64,000 nucleotides of DNA, from contig NZ_JAGTUT010000001.1 in assembly GCF_025685605.1 (NCBI RefSeq), positions 744,001 to 808,000 of the forward strand, given 5' to 3'. The notes under the pieces are model-generated. The model did not search any database. It saw only the letters and a list, made by a program, of their open reading frames with translations, and was not told the origin of the DNA. Position numbers and translations under genes: made by a program. This DNA comes from Granulicella arctica. Its GTDB lineage: Bacteria > Acidobacteriota > Terriglobia > Terriglobales > Acidobacteriaceae. This document shows, piece after piece, positions 35,808 to 44,582 of this stretch; the stretch's first letter is position 1; the number at the start of each line of letters is the position of its first letter.

Positions 35808-37397
35808 ATGATCTCCTTGCGTCAAGGCCATCGTCCTATCGTGCGCTCATCAGCGTGCGGTTTGCTCCTTTGCTGTCTTTTCGCCTGTGCCTCGTATGGC
35901 GCAGCGCAAGAGGCCTCACAGGAGAACTGGGATCAGCCACTAACTTGGGCTCCACGAAGCGATATCGACAGAAATCTCTTTCTTCTCCACTACGTTCATT
36001 ACATGTACTCGAACTCACCTGCTCTTGATGGTGACCCAAAGAAGATCGACGCCTGGTTTGCCACGCAACGGGCAACCTTGGCAGATCTCGACGGTGTAGC
36101 TCGCGCTCAGGGTGCAGATCAGCAGATACTTCAGATCTACGCGGAGACAATGAACTACATGTCTTCGGTTCAGACCTACCTGGCGCGTTTGAACATGATT
36201 AAACAAACCAGCGACAATCAGTCCCCGTGGGATGTCATCGCCAGCATCATCACGGGTGTGCAGACGAGCACGAAGGTCGAGGACACCTCAAAGCGGTGGC
36301 TATCAAGCGAAAACGCTTCAAGCGCTGGAACACTGGCCGGTTTCGCAGATGGCATTCTGACCTACCAGCAAAAGTCGGGTGCACGAGCCGCCAGCGATGC
36401 CGTAGCGATGCAGGAGGAGGCGAGAAAGCTTGAGGATGAGAACCGGCAGACGGCCTCCAGCCTTCGAACTCGCGCTGCAAGACTCACCGCCAAATATGGC
36501 TGGTCCAACGGCGAAGCCGCCTTCGATGGCTTTACGAGTCCGGATCTCAGCGATATGGTGGCGCGATCCCCTAGGGACCCGTTCCTTCAAGCCCGGTACG
36601 CCGACGCCCTTTACTCGCGAGCCAAAACTGGTAACGATGTCGTTCCCGCAATCAACGCCTACTGGAACGCGGCGCGTCTGGTACCGGATGATGCCGCCTT
36701 CTACCCTCTGCGGAACACCTACCTGCGTCAAGCAATCAACGCTGCCATCCATGCAGCCAATCTGGACAGCGGGAACACCTTCGCTCGCAAGAGTTATTTT
36801 GCCGGCAGTGCAACACGACTCTCTCGAACCTACATCTCTCTCGTCAGTCCGGATAACGGCTACGGGCAATACAAACTCGCAACCGCCCTCGGCTATGCAG
36901 GTCGTTATAGCGATGCCATCGAAGCAGCACACAAGGCATACGACTTGTCCCATGGGGCCTGGGAGAATAGCGTCGATTTCTGCGTGGTGTACGCAAGCCT
37001 GATGAGTCTCAGTGGAGACGAACAAGAAGCTGCTAACTGGATACTAAAGGCCTACACAAGGCACTACCGCGATATCAAGACGTTGAAGACCAACGATGAC
37101 TTCGCGCCTCTCAGGAACCGCCTGCCGCAGCGTTTCGAGCAAATCACTTCACCAAAGGTCGTCTGGCATCTGCGGTTTGATACGCACCCCGCCTCTATAG
37201 TCATCCAGAACAACTCAGACTTCGACCTTGTACGACCCAAGCTGCTCGTCAGAGTACGGCAGGGGAATCAGGTTATCGAAAAACAGGTAGGTTGCGACCT
37301 GATCGAAGCCGGGCATAGCTGTCAGGTGGACAACGCAATTTCAGTTCCGGGCGATCGGGACGACGCCGAAGAAGCATCACTGATAAGCAATCAGTAA
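35808..37397 (+). CDS. Exported helical-repeat (TPR-like) protein of unknown function
   Basis: The start ATG at 35808 (MISLRQGHRP) gives 529 residues with a signal peptide (helix SACGLLLCCLFACASYGAAQ, cleavage near 33). The body is helical: residues about 50-240 are Ala/Gln/Glu-rich with coiled-coil character. About 250-420 contains tandem helix pairs resembling TPRs (DPFLQARYADALYSRA, YGQYKLATALGYAGRYSDAIEAAHKAYDLS, SGDEQEAANWILKAYTRHY). The final 90 residues look like a small beta domain with VVWHLRFDTHPASIVIQN. It may be a periplasmic scaffold. No family is named. mnmA is 102 nt downstream. Confidence 0.75.
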   Translation: MISLRQGHRPIVRSSACGLLLCCLFACASYGAAQEASQENWDQPLTWAPRSDIDRNLFLLHYVHYMYSNSPALDGDPKKIDAWFATQRATLADLDGVARAQGADQQILQIYAETMNYMSSVQTYLARLNMIKQTSDNQSPWDVIASIITGVQTSTKVEDTSKRWLSSENASSAGTLAGFADGILTYQQKSGARAASDAVAMQEEARKLEDENRQTASSLRTRAARLTAKYGWSNGEAAFDGFTSPDLSDMVARSPRDPFLQARYADALYSRAKTGNDVVPAINAYWNAARLVPDDAAFYPLRNTYLRQAINAAIHAANLDSGNTFARKSYFAGSATRLSRTYISLVSPDNGYGQYKLATALGYAGRYSDAIEAAHKAYDLSHGAWENSVDFCVVYASLMSLSGDEQEAANWILKAYTRHYRDIKTLKTNDDFAPLRNRLPQRFEQITSPKVVWHLRFDTHPASIVIQNNSDFDLVRPKLLVRVRQGNQVIEKQVGCDLIEAGHSCQVDNAISVPGDRDDAEEASLISNQ

Positions 37398-37499
37398 TGT
37401 AAAGAGCGCCTTCAGCAAGCCTTTCCGGTCTGGATCCGGCTGCCACGCCGCGCAGTCCGCCCCCGCATGGAGACAAACCGTTATCATAAAGACAGCCGT

Positions 37500-38630
37500 A
37501 TGCCCGCACTCGCAGCCGCACCTGAGACCATCGCCGTAGCCATGTCCGGAGGAGTTGACTCCTCTGCCGTCGCCGCACTCCTTCGCGCCCAGGGCCACAC
37601 CCTCGTCGGCCTCACCCTCCAGCTTTGGAATCAGCGCCGTCTCGCCGGTCACGAAGGCATGCCCGAATCGGTCCAAGGCCGCTGCTGCTCTATCGACGAC
37701 GTTTACGACGCCCGACGCGTAGCCGAGCAACTCGACATTCCCTACTATCTCGTCAACCAGCAGGCCCGCTTTGAGGCTGAGGTGGTCAAGCCCTTCGTCA
37801 GCGAATATCTCGCCGGCCGAACCCCAATCCCCTGCACCCTCTGCAACAACCACCTCAAGTTCGACCAACTCCTCACCACCGCCCAGCAGATCGGCGCCGA
37901 CAAGATCGCCACCGGGCACTACGCCCGTAATCACTATGACGAAACCCGCGGCCGCTGGATTCTCTCCCGCCCCGCCGACCACTCGAAAGACCAAACCTAT
38001 TTTCTGTTCGGTCTCACCCAGGATCAGCTCTCCCGCACCCTCTTTCCCCTTGGCGAGATGCAGAAGCCAGCCGTCCGCATCATGGCCTCCGAAGCCGGGC
38101 TCAACGTGGCCACGAAGCCCGACTCGCAGGAGATCTGCTTCATTCCTGGCGGCGATTACAGCGCCTTCCTCAAGGCCTACCTCGACGAGCAAGGCGAGCC
38201 GCTTCCCGACTCCTCGGGCGAACTTGTCTCCACCTCCGGCGAAGTTATGGGCCATCACGGAGGCATCCATAGCTTCACCGTCGGTCAGCGCAAAGGCCTC
38301 GGCCTCACCAGCCCAGACCCCCTCTATGTCCTCAAGATCCACCCGGACTCGCATCAGGTCACCGTGGGCAGCGACGCCGATCTGATGACCCGCGAGCTCA
38401 ACGCCGACCGCCTCAACTGGATCTCGATTGCCGGCCTGTCCGGCGACGAAACAATCCGCGTCAGCATCAAGATACGCCACCGACACACCCCGGCCATGGC
38501 CACGCTAAGCAGCACCGGCCCGGAGACGGTCCTCGCCATCTTTGACGAGCCACAACGTGCCATCACCCCCGGCCAATCCGCAGTCTTCTATCAGGATGAC
38601 GAGGTAGTCGGAGGCGGCTGGATCATCTAG
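37500..38630 (+). CDS. mnmA: tRNA-specific 2-thiouridylase MnmA
   Basis: The enzyme thiolates U34 of Lys, Glu and Gln tRNAs using sulfur relayed from cysteine desulfurase. The start MPALAAAP at 37500 is chosen; an ATG at 37467 adds 11 residues and has no better ribosome site. The PP-loop SGGVDSS sits near the N-terminus. The active-site pair is the Cys of CTLCNNHLKFDQLL and the Cys of DSQEICFIPGGDYSAF. GHYAR and KDQTYFLFGL are further family segments. The length of 376 residues is normal. A likely sulfur donor gene is at 25628. Confidence 0.95.
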   Translation: MPALAAAPETIAVAMSGGVDSSAVAALLRAQGHTLVGLTLQLWNQRRLAGHEGMPESVQGRCCSIDDVYDARRVAEQLDIPYYLVNQQARFEAEVVKPFVSEYLAGRTPIPCTLCNNHLKFDQLLTTAQQIGADKIATGHYARNHYDETRGRWILSRPADHSKDQTYFLFGLTQDQLSRTLFPLGEMQKPAVRIMASEAGLNVATKPDSQEICFIPGGDYSAFLKAYLDEQGEPLPDSSGELVSTSGEVMGHHGGIHSFTVGQRKGLGLTSPDPLYVLKIHPDSHQVTVGSDADLMTRELNADRLNWISIAGLSGDETIRVSIKIRHRHTPAMATLSSTGPETVLAIFDEPQRAITPGQSAVFYQDDEVVGGGWII

Positions 38631-38643
38631 CCGCAAATAATTA

Positions 38644-38672
38644 GGGCGCAGCCGAAGCCGCGCCCCAGCAAA
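38644..38672. terminator. Hairpin between mnmA and the convergent DUF948-like gene
   Basis: GGGCGC (38644-38649) pairs with GCGCCC (38660-38665) around a 10-nt loop, in the gap between stop codons at 38630 and 38685. On the minus strand an AT-rich tail follows. Confidence 0.55.
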
Positions 38673-38684
38673 ACAAAGATCTCT

Positions 38685-39242
38685 TTACACATCTGGCCCA
38701 CGATACCCACCGAAGCCTTTGGCCCGGCTCATCAGCACTTCCATCCCAGCCTTGAACCCACTCACAATCCCCGCAACCTGCTTCACCGGTATACGAATTC
38801 CATCGTGAATCGTATCGGCCAGCGCAGCCGTCCGCATGAGGGTGGTAGTTACAAGGTTATCGACGCGAGACACCTGCGCTTTGGTCTTGTCATTCACGTC
38901 CGTCAGCGTGGCGTCGAACTGCTGCGCCTTCGCCCGCACGATGTGGCTGGTCTCTGTAAGATTCTCTGTAATCACGCGGATCTTCGGCGTCATCTCCGCC
39001 ATCAGCGACTCCGTGCTGGTGATGATGGGTATAGCGCGCTTATGAAACTCTTCAGCGATCACAATGAGTCGCTTATTCATCTTCATCGCGCCGAGAGCGA
39101 AAACCACCACCACAATCGCCTGAATCAGCATGCAGAAGGCTACTAGACCCACGAAGAACATCAATAGGCGCGAGTTCCCCGAAGACAGCGCACCTGGATC
39201 ATCAATCCACATCCCCAACGTCATTCCACCCATTGCTAACAT
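38685..39242 (-). CDS. DUF948-like membrane-anchored coiled-coil protein (YtxG-like)
   Basis: The start chosen is the ATG read from 39242, nine nt after GAGG; a GTG at 39251 sits directly against the ribosome site. The 185-residue protein has one membrane helix (about 28-52, LLMFFVGLVAFCMLIQAIVV), then a long amphipathic coiled coil with heptad-like spacing (ESLMAEMTPKIRVITENLTE to VDNLVTTTLMRTAALADTI). Its end is glycine-rich. This matches DUF948/YtxG proteins, which often sit beside YtxH as here (YtxH is 90 nt upstream on the same strand). A general-stress or envelope role is inferred from Bacillus ytxGH. Confidence 0.7.
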   Translation of the reverse strand: MLAMGGMTLGMWIDDPGALSSGNSRLLMFFVGLVAFCMLIQAIVVVVFALGAMKMNKRLIVIAEEFHKRAIPIITSTESLMAEMTPKIRVITENLTETSHIVRAKAQQFDATLTDVNDKTKAQVSRVDNLVTTTLMRTAALADTIHDGIRIPVKQVAGIVSGFKAGMEVLMSRAKGFGGYRGPDV

Positions 39243-39332
39243 CGCCGCCACCCTCTTTGTTCCGACTTAACTCTCGACACCGCAAGGGGGCGGCTCTCTC
39301 AAGCGCGCCCCCGACATCCAAACCATCACAAA

Positions 39333-39755
39333 TTAGGAGTGCGAATCAGACGTGGTCGTCGTGTAAGCATCCTTGCCGGCGTCAATCGCTGCGGCGACCT
39401 TATCCTGCTGCTCCTGCACGATTCCCTTACCCTTTTCAACATACTCGTTGAACTGGCTTCGGCCCTTCTCGTAATACTCCTTACCCTTATCGACGTACTC
39501 GCCCACTTGCTGCTTGCCCTGCTCGGTCAACGCCTGGGCGTGCGCCTGTGCCTGTGCGGCAAGATCGGCCGCGCGTTCTTTACCCTGTTGAGCCAGGACA
39601 TTAGCCTTGTCACGCGCTTCTGAAGCGCCCGCAGCTATGTCGTTCCGCGTCTCTGCGCCCGACTTTGGTGCATACAGAACGCCAACAAGGGCACCTACGC
39701 CCAGACCTGCCAGAAACCATCCAAACCCGCTGATGCTGCTTTCGCTTTCGGCCAT
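39333..39755 (-). CDS. YtxH domain protein
   Basis: The 140-residue protein has the YtxH signature: a short N-terminus, one glycine-rich membrane helix GFGWFLAGLGVGALVGVLYAPKSGAETR (about 10-37), then a long charged helix with repeats (QGKERAADLAAQAQAHAQ, YVDKGKEYYEKGRSQF, YVEKGKG). The A-P-x-S-G after the helix is diagnostic. AGGAG is six nt before the ATG. Function is unknown; homologs are induced by stress. It is likely co-transcribed with the DUF948-like gene. Confidence 0.88.
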   Translation of the reverse strand: MAESESSISGFGWFLAGLGVGALVGVLYAPKSGAETRNDIAAGASEARDKANVLAQQGKERAADLAAQAQAHAQALTEQGKQQVGEYVDKGKEYYEKGRSQFNEYVEKGKGIVQEQQDKVAAAIDAGKDAYTTTTSDSHS

Positions 39756-40123
39756 GTCACTCTCCTGTTCAGCTTCAAAGATTGTTGTATGAGATCCCGG
39801 TCTCTACTGTACGCGAACGTCGTTTTATAACAACGCTCTCCCGGGACACCCGATTGCCAGACCGCACTTTCCAGCCTGAGGGAAAATCAAGAGAATGTCT
39901 CCCTTTGGTGGATGCCCGACCCTCCCATTAGGTTGCGCCAGACCCTTCATCCATAGTACTTCTCACGCCTGCAGAGCCTGCTGTCCTGAGCAAAGCCGGC
40001 CATCCGCACTTCGCCGATCCGCTTGCACCCGTCCCAAACAATCCTGAACCCAACTCACCTTTTTGGAGTCTTAACCAAAGAAACAAGTATCCTGCAGTCT
40101 CAAGCACGAAAAGAAAGAGACCC
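39756..40123. other. 368-nt divergent intergenic region without a gene
   Basis: This region separates the minus-strand YtxH gene from the plus-strand lipoprotein. No reading frame with a ribosome site, tRNA, or strong inverted repeat was seen. It probably holds two divergent promoters. Confidence 0.6.
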
Positions 40124-41218
40124 ATGCACCTGAAGACATCCGCAACCGCCGCTCTCGTCCTGGCACTGGCACTCTCCGGCTGCAAATCGAGCCCCCTGCC
40201 CGACGACACCGCGCTCAACACAGCGCTTCAGGCCAAGCTGACAGGCGACACCGCGATCGCCACCGAACCCATCCAGACCTTTGTGCAGGGAGGTGTCGCC
40301 ACCCTCCAGGGATCCGTCAGCAGCGAAGCAGCGAAAGCGCTCGCAGCCAGCGACGCAGGTCAGGTTCCCGGTATCAAGTCGGTCACGAATCAACTCACAG
40401 TGCAGGCAGCACAACTCACGCAGCCGATACCCCCGCCACCTGTCGCCGCCCCGACCTCTGCACCTGCGCCGCCGCCCGTCACCCGGCCCACCAAACCCTC
40501 CGCCCGGGTTGAGGCGCCGATCAAGCATCCACAGCAGGCCTACAATCCGCCGCCAGCCCCTATCGAGCGCCGTCCGCTCCCAGAGCAGCAGGCGCAGCAG
40601 CCGATCGCGCCTCCCCTGGAACATCGCCCTACGCCGCCCCCTCCACCCGCCTTCCGCAACGTTACGATTCCGTCCGGCACCACGCTACCCATCCGCATTA
40701 CCCAGACACTTGATAGCGCCTCCACCCAACCGGGCGACCCTTTTTCCGGAACGATCGCCAGTGACGTCGTCATCGACGGCCTCGTAGCCTTCCCTGCCGG
40801 CACGACGGTCAGCGGTAAGGTCGACGAGGTCCACGAAGCTGCCCACTTCAAGGGTGCTGCTCTCCTCACCATCTCCCTCGTCAGCATCAATCGTCGCGGC
40901 GACCGCCTCCCCGTCACTACCGACCCCTTTACCAAAGCTGCTGAGGGTCGCGGCAAAAATACTGCCGAGAAAGTAGGCGGTGGCGCAGCAGTAGGCGCTA
41001 TTCTCGGCGGCATCTTCGGCGGTGGCAAAGGTGCCGCAATCGGCGGTCTCGCCGGTGGTGGCCTAGGAGCGGGCGCCCAGGGCGTAACCCGCGGCCAGCA
41101 GGTTCAGATTCCCTCCGAAACTCTCATTCGCTTCCGCCTCGCCAACCCTCTCGATGTTCGAGCCTCCACGGCGACTACGGAAGGCGACGCCAACCTTCAG
41201 CACCACGACAGCAACTAA
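40124..41218 (+). CDS. BON-domain and glycine-zipper lipoprotein
   Basis: The 364-residue protein has a lipobox LSGC (Cys20). Residues about 28-93 form a BON-like domain (LNTALQAKLTGDTAIATEPIQ, VATLQGSVSSEAAKALA, VPGIKSVTNQLTV), of a class thought to bind phospholipid membranes. A proline-rich linker (about 100-180) leads to a domain homologous to the 497 lipoprotein: FKGAALLTISLVSI, a GRGK segment, glycine zipper GGGAAVGAILGGIFGGGKGAA, IPSETLIRF. The combination suggests an envelope-stress or osmotic protein attached to a membrane. No neighbours give a specific role. Confidence 0.85.
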   Translation: MHLKTSATAALVLALALSGCKSSPLPDDTALNTALQAKLTGDTAIATEPIQTFVQGGVATLQGSVSSEAAKALAASDAGQVPGIKSVTNQLTVQAAQLTQPIPPPPVAAPTSAPAPPPVTRPTKPSARVEAPIKHPQQAYNPPPAPIERRPLPEQQAQQPIAPPLEHRPTPPPPPAFRNVTIPSGTTLPIRITQTLDSASTQPGDPFSGTIASDVVIDGLVAFPAGTTVSGKVDEVHEAAHFKGAALLTISLVSINRRGDRLPVTTDPFTKAAEGRGKNTAEKVGGGAAVGAILGGIFGGGKGAAIGGLAGGGLGAGAQGVTRGQQVQIPSETLIRFRLANPLDVRASTATTEGDANLQHHDSN

Positions 41219-41286
41219 GTTCTTAGGTAACCTGCAGTTGGAACTGTTTTCGCTTCCAACTCCCACCAAAGTTCGAGGTCTCAATA

Positions 41287-43077
41287 GTGACGCAGCCAGA
41301 ACGCCGTCCGACAGGGTTTCTCACGCTCACCCTGCACGCGCATCTTCCTTATGTCGTCAATCACGGCACCTGGCCCCATGGCATGGAATGGCTCCACGAG
41401 GCTGCCGCCGAGACCTATCTCCCGCTTCTCCGAGTACTCGCCAACCTTGAGCGGGACGGCATGGCGCTCCACTGCAACCTCAACCTCTCGCCCATCCTGC
41501 TCGAGCAGTTGGCGCACCCCGTCTTCCTGGCGGAATTCCCTAAGTATCTCGGCCGCAAAATCGTCGCCGCACGCGAGGACGAGGCATTCTTCACCCAGTC
41601 CGGCGAGGCCCATTACGCCGAGACCGCCCGCTTCTGGTTTCGTTTCTTCACCCAGGCTCTCGAGCATTTTAATGGCCTCAATCAGGACATCATCGGTGGA
41701 TTTCGTCACTTCAACGAAGTCGGCCTGATCGACATCATCACCTGCGCCGCCACCCACGGCTACCTCCCACTGCTAGGCACCGACGAGAGCGTCCGCGCTC
41801 AGATCCGTACCGCCGTCCAGACGCACCGCCGCCACATTGGCAGTCATCCCCGCGGCATCTGGAGCCCCGAGTGCGGCTACCGCCCCGCAGGCTCGTGGAC
41901 CCAGCCTGTCCTCGACAACGGCACCACCGAGCCCCAACCCCCGATCGACCGCATCGGCGTAGAACAGGCTCTCTCCGAGTCCGGTCTTGAGTTCTTCTAT
42001 GTCGATACCCACCTCGTCGAAGAGTCCCAGCGAGCCCCCTCCCCCTATCAGCTCCGCAGCGGCAAGCTGCTGTCGAACGGCAAGCTCCGCTACGAGACGC
42101 CCACCCTCCATACGCTCTCTGGCGAGCACCGCAGCCTCTACCAGCCCTATTACGTTGAAGGCTCATACGGTGGAGAACTTAACAAGCAGTACGCCACCAC
42201 CATCTTTCCCCGCGATCCTAAAACCGGCCTTCAAGTCTGGTCCGGCGAAACCGGCTACCCCGGCGACGCAAACTACCTCGACTTCCACAAAAAGCGTTGG
42301 CCGGGTGGTCATCGCTACTGGCGCGTTACCGGCCACCCTGTCGACATGGGCGACAAGCAGCCCTACTATGCTCAGGAGGCGGACGCCCGCATCGCCGCCC
42401 ATGCCAAGCACTTCGTCAATCTCGTCTGCGAGGCCATCAAGCCCGGTCTGAACGACGACGTCCCCCCGATTCTTTGCGCCCCCTTCGATGCTGAACTCTT
42501 CGGCCACTGGTGGTTCGAAGGCCCGCAGTGGCTCGAAGCCGTAGCCCGCGAGCTACACGATCACCCCACAGGTATCGCGCTCATCAGCTCCGTAGACTAC
42601 CTCGACCAGTACCCCCGCGCCGGCTTCATCACCATGCACGAGGGCTCCTGGGGAGCCGAGGGCGCCAACCAGGTCTGGATGAATCCAGAGACCTCCTGGA
42701 CGTATGCCCACATCTATCCGGCCGAGCGCTACATCCGCGATGTCTGCACTGCCACCACCTGGCGTACCTCACCCCTCGCAACCCGCATCGTCCAGCAACT
42801 CTGCCGCGAACTCCTCCTCCTTGAGTCCTCCGACTGGCAGTTCCTGATTACCACAGGTGCCGCACGCGACTACGCCGAGCTGCGTTTCCTCACCCACAAC
42901 GACCAGTTCAACGACCTGAAGGCGATCTGGCAGACCTACGAGGCAACCGGCAGCATCAATGAGGAGCAGGAAAAGCGCCTTGCCGAGATCCACACCCGCG
43001 ACGGAATCTTTCCCGACATTGACCCCGGCTTCTGGGCCAGCGGAGCCCATAACAACGCTGCTGAAACCACGATGTAG
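41287..43077 (+). CDS. GH57 1,4-alpha-glucan branching enzyme-like protein
   Basis: The start is GTG at 41287, eight nt after GAGG. The 596-residue protein matches the DUF1957-containing GH57 branching enzymes: LTLHAHLPYVVNHG at the start (GH57 motif 1), nucleophile Glu195 in GIWSPECGYRP, and the acid/base Asp401 in APFDAELFGHWWFEGP. DFHKKRWPGGHRYWRVTG is typical of the branching subgroup. The C-terminal helical domain has SSDWQFLITTGAARDYAE. It would introduce alpha-1,6 branches into glycogen or make similar glucans. No glgA or glgC is adjacent. It converges on the tail-tube gene with an 18-nt gap. Confidence 0.9.
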   Translation: MTQPERRPTGFLTLTLHAHLPYVVNHGTWPHGMEWLHEAAAETYLPLLRVLANLERDGMALHCNLNLSPILLEQLAHPVFLAEFPKYLGRKIVAAREDEAFFTQSGEAHYAETARFWFRFFTQALEHFNGLNQDIIGGFRHFNEVGLIDIITCAATHGYLPLLGTDESVRAQIRTAVQTHRRHIGSHPRGIWSPECGYRPAGSWTQPVLDNGTTEPQPPIDRIGVEQALSESGLEFFYVDTHLVEESQRAPSPYQLRSGKLLSNGKLRYETPTLHTLSGEHRSLYQPYYVEGSYGGELNKQYATTIFPRDPKTGLQVWSGETGYPGDANYLDFHKKRWPGGHRYWRVTGHPVDMGDKQPYYAQEADARIAAHAKHFVNLVCEAIKPGLNDDVPPILCAPFDAELFGHWWFEGPQWLEAVARELHDHPTGIALISSVDYLDQYPRAGFITMHEGSWGAEGANQVWMNPETSWTYAHIYPAERYIRDVCTATTWRTSPLATRIVQQLCRELLLLESSDWQFLITTGAARDYAELRFLTHNDQFNDLKAIWQTYEATGSINEEQEKRLAEIHTRDGIFPDIDPGFWASGAHNNAAETTM

Positions 43078-43095
43078 ATACGAAAGCTCCGTCGC

Positions 43096-43557
43096 CTAGA
43101 CCCCAGGTGCCGGAATGCTTTGGTCCCGCTGAAAGCTTGAGTACTCCAGAACAAGCCGCTCCACCACATAGGCGCTACCTTCAGCATCGAGCACTGAAAG
43201 CGCTTCATAGGAAGCAGGCCAGCACCGGTACACGTTGTACGCGACGGCCAGCGCCCCGGCAGGATCATAGATCTCAATCACAAGATCCTTCAGCACTCCG
43301 ACAAGCTTCACACTGGTTCCCATCACCGCCTGCGCCCAGTTCTCAAAGGTCGGATCGGTCGTTACGCCGCGTTCCAACCCAAGCTGCGCTAACGTCGAGC
43401 GTCCCGGCCCGCTTTGCTCGATAGGGGACCCGCCGTCTCGCTCCAACACCACCTGCGTACTCCACTGCAGCCCGGTAACCTTCGATATTCCCGAAACATA
43501 CTTCCCATCCCATTTCACGCGAAAGTTGCGATTCTCGAACGGACCTGTAACCAGCAT
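43096..43557 (-). CDS. Orphan phage tail-tube-like protein (T4 gp19 family)
   Basis: The 153-residue protein fits the gp19/tail-tube family of contractile phage tails and injection systems. It has the N-terminal FRVKWDGKYVSGISKVTGL strand pair, EQSGPGR, LERGVTTDPTFENWAQAV (matching the family L-x-RGVT-x-D-x-x-x-x-W), YDPAGALAVAYNVYRCWP, and VVERLVLEYSSFQRD. No sheath, baseplate, VgrG/PAAR or ATPase gene is in the window. It may be a lone component of a dispersed system or a captured tube used otherwise. Length is normal for family members, so it is not a truncation. Confidence 0.83.
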   Translation of the reverse strand: MLVTGPFENRNFRVKWDGKYVSGISKVTGLQWSTQVVLERDGGSPIEQSGPGRSTLAQLGLERGVTTDPTFENWAQAVMGTSVKLVGVLKDLVIEIYDPAGALAVAYNVYRCWPASYEALSVLDAEGSAYVVERLVLEYSSFQRDQSIPAPGV

Positions 43558-43673
43558 GGCATCTCCCTGGCATAAATTTCTAATCGCCGAAGTCTAGCTC
43601 CTGCCACCTGTTGGGTCAAAAGAATCTTCTGCAGTCCGAACATCAGGACGAGCCATCCCGGTTTGCGCATCTC

Positions 43674-44561
43674 ATGAATACACTCCTCGTGGCCACCTCA
43701 CCCACACTCGCCCATCGCAGACCCCACCTGCTTCCGACTCCCCATCGCCGTGCGCGTCTCAACCCGCTGGCCCTATGGCATCTCCTCTCGCTCGATGCCC
43801 CCACCGTAGCTGCTCTTTGGACCTGGTTTCTCGCCCGCACCAATCGCGTCCACCTTCCTGCCACCGCCATCGCCGCCATGGCCACCGCCGTCTGGCTCCT
43901 TTATGCCGCCGACCGCCTCCTCGACACCCGTTCCTCCATTCCGCAGTCCCTCGAAGCCCGCCATCACTTCCACCAGCATCACCGTCGAGCGTTCTCCGTC
44001 GGCATCGCCGTAGCTACCCTGATCCTCGCTGTCCTGCTCCCAACCCTCGCCACCGAAGCTGTCCGCCTGTACCTTATCGAGGCCAGCTTCCTCACTGGCT
44101 ACTTCATCCTCATCCACGCCACGCGCAGCGCCCACAGGCTCCCCAAGGAGTTGGCCGTCGGACTCTTCTTCGCCGCTGCCACTTTCATCCCAACGATCGC
44201 CCGCGAACCTGCCCTCCGCCTCCAACTCCTCCCTCCGGCCGTCCTCTTTGCCGCGCTCTGCAGCCTCAACTGCCTCTTTATCTACAAGTGGGAGCACCCC
44301 AACCCCACCTCGTCCGATACCCACCCCGCCACCCGGCTTGCCCTTCGCTACCTCGTGCCGATAGCGCTCACTCTCCTCATCGCGTCCGCAATCGTGACTC
44401 TTTTCGATCTCCAAACCCCTTGGCAGATCCCTGCCGCCACAACGCTGGCAACAATCGTCCTCCTGGTTCTCCATTACTACCGCCACGCCGTTCCTTCTAC
44501 CACGCTCCGAGCCGCCGCCGACCTGGCTCTCCTAACTCCTATCCTGTTCCTTTTCAGGTAG
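43674..44561 (+). CDS. UbiA-like polytopic membrane protein
   Basis: The start ATG at 43674 (MNTLLVAT) gives 295 residues with about eight hydrophobic helices. An early segment YAADRLLDTR carries a D-x-x-x-D acid pair like the first motif of UbiA prenyltransferases, and helices resemble that fold (NCLFIYKWEH falls near the second motif position). The second Asp motif is not clear, so enzymatic activity is uncertain. The downstream methyltransferase begins 21 nt later. The pair is reminiscent of quinone or aromatic prenylation plus methylation genes, but no other quinone gene is present. Confidence 0.55.
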   Translation: MNTLLVATSPTLAHRRPHLLPTPHRRARLNPLALWHLLSLDAPTVAALWTWFLARTNRVHLPATAIAAMATAVWLLYAADRLLDTRSSIPQSLEARHHFHQHHRRAFSVGIAVATLILAVLLPTLATEAVRLYLIEASFLTGYFILIHATRSAHRLPKELAVGLFFAAATFIPTIAREPALRLQLLPPAVLFAALCSLNCLFIYKWEHPNPTSSDTHPATRLALRYLVPIALTLLIASAIVTLFDLQTPWQIPAATTLATIVLLVLHYYRHAVPSTTLRAAADLALLTPILFLFR

Positions 44562-44582
44562 CGGCTACTATCCACACAAGCT

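Noticed and set aside
37377..38486. 369-codon minus-strand frame opposite mnmA
   Set aside because: Low-complexity Gly/Val/Ala composition; mnmA on the other strand has all catalytic residues.
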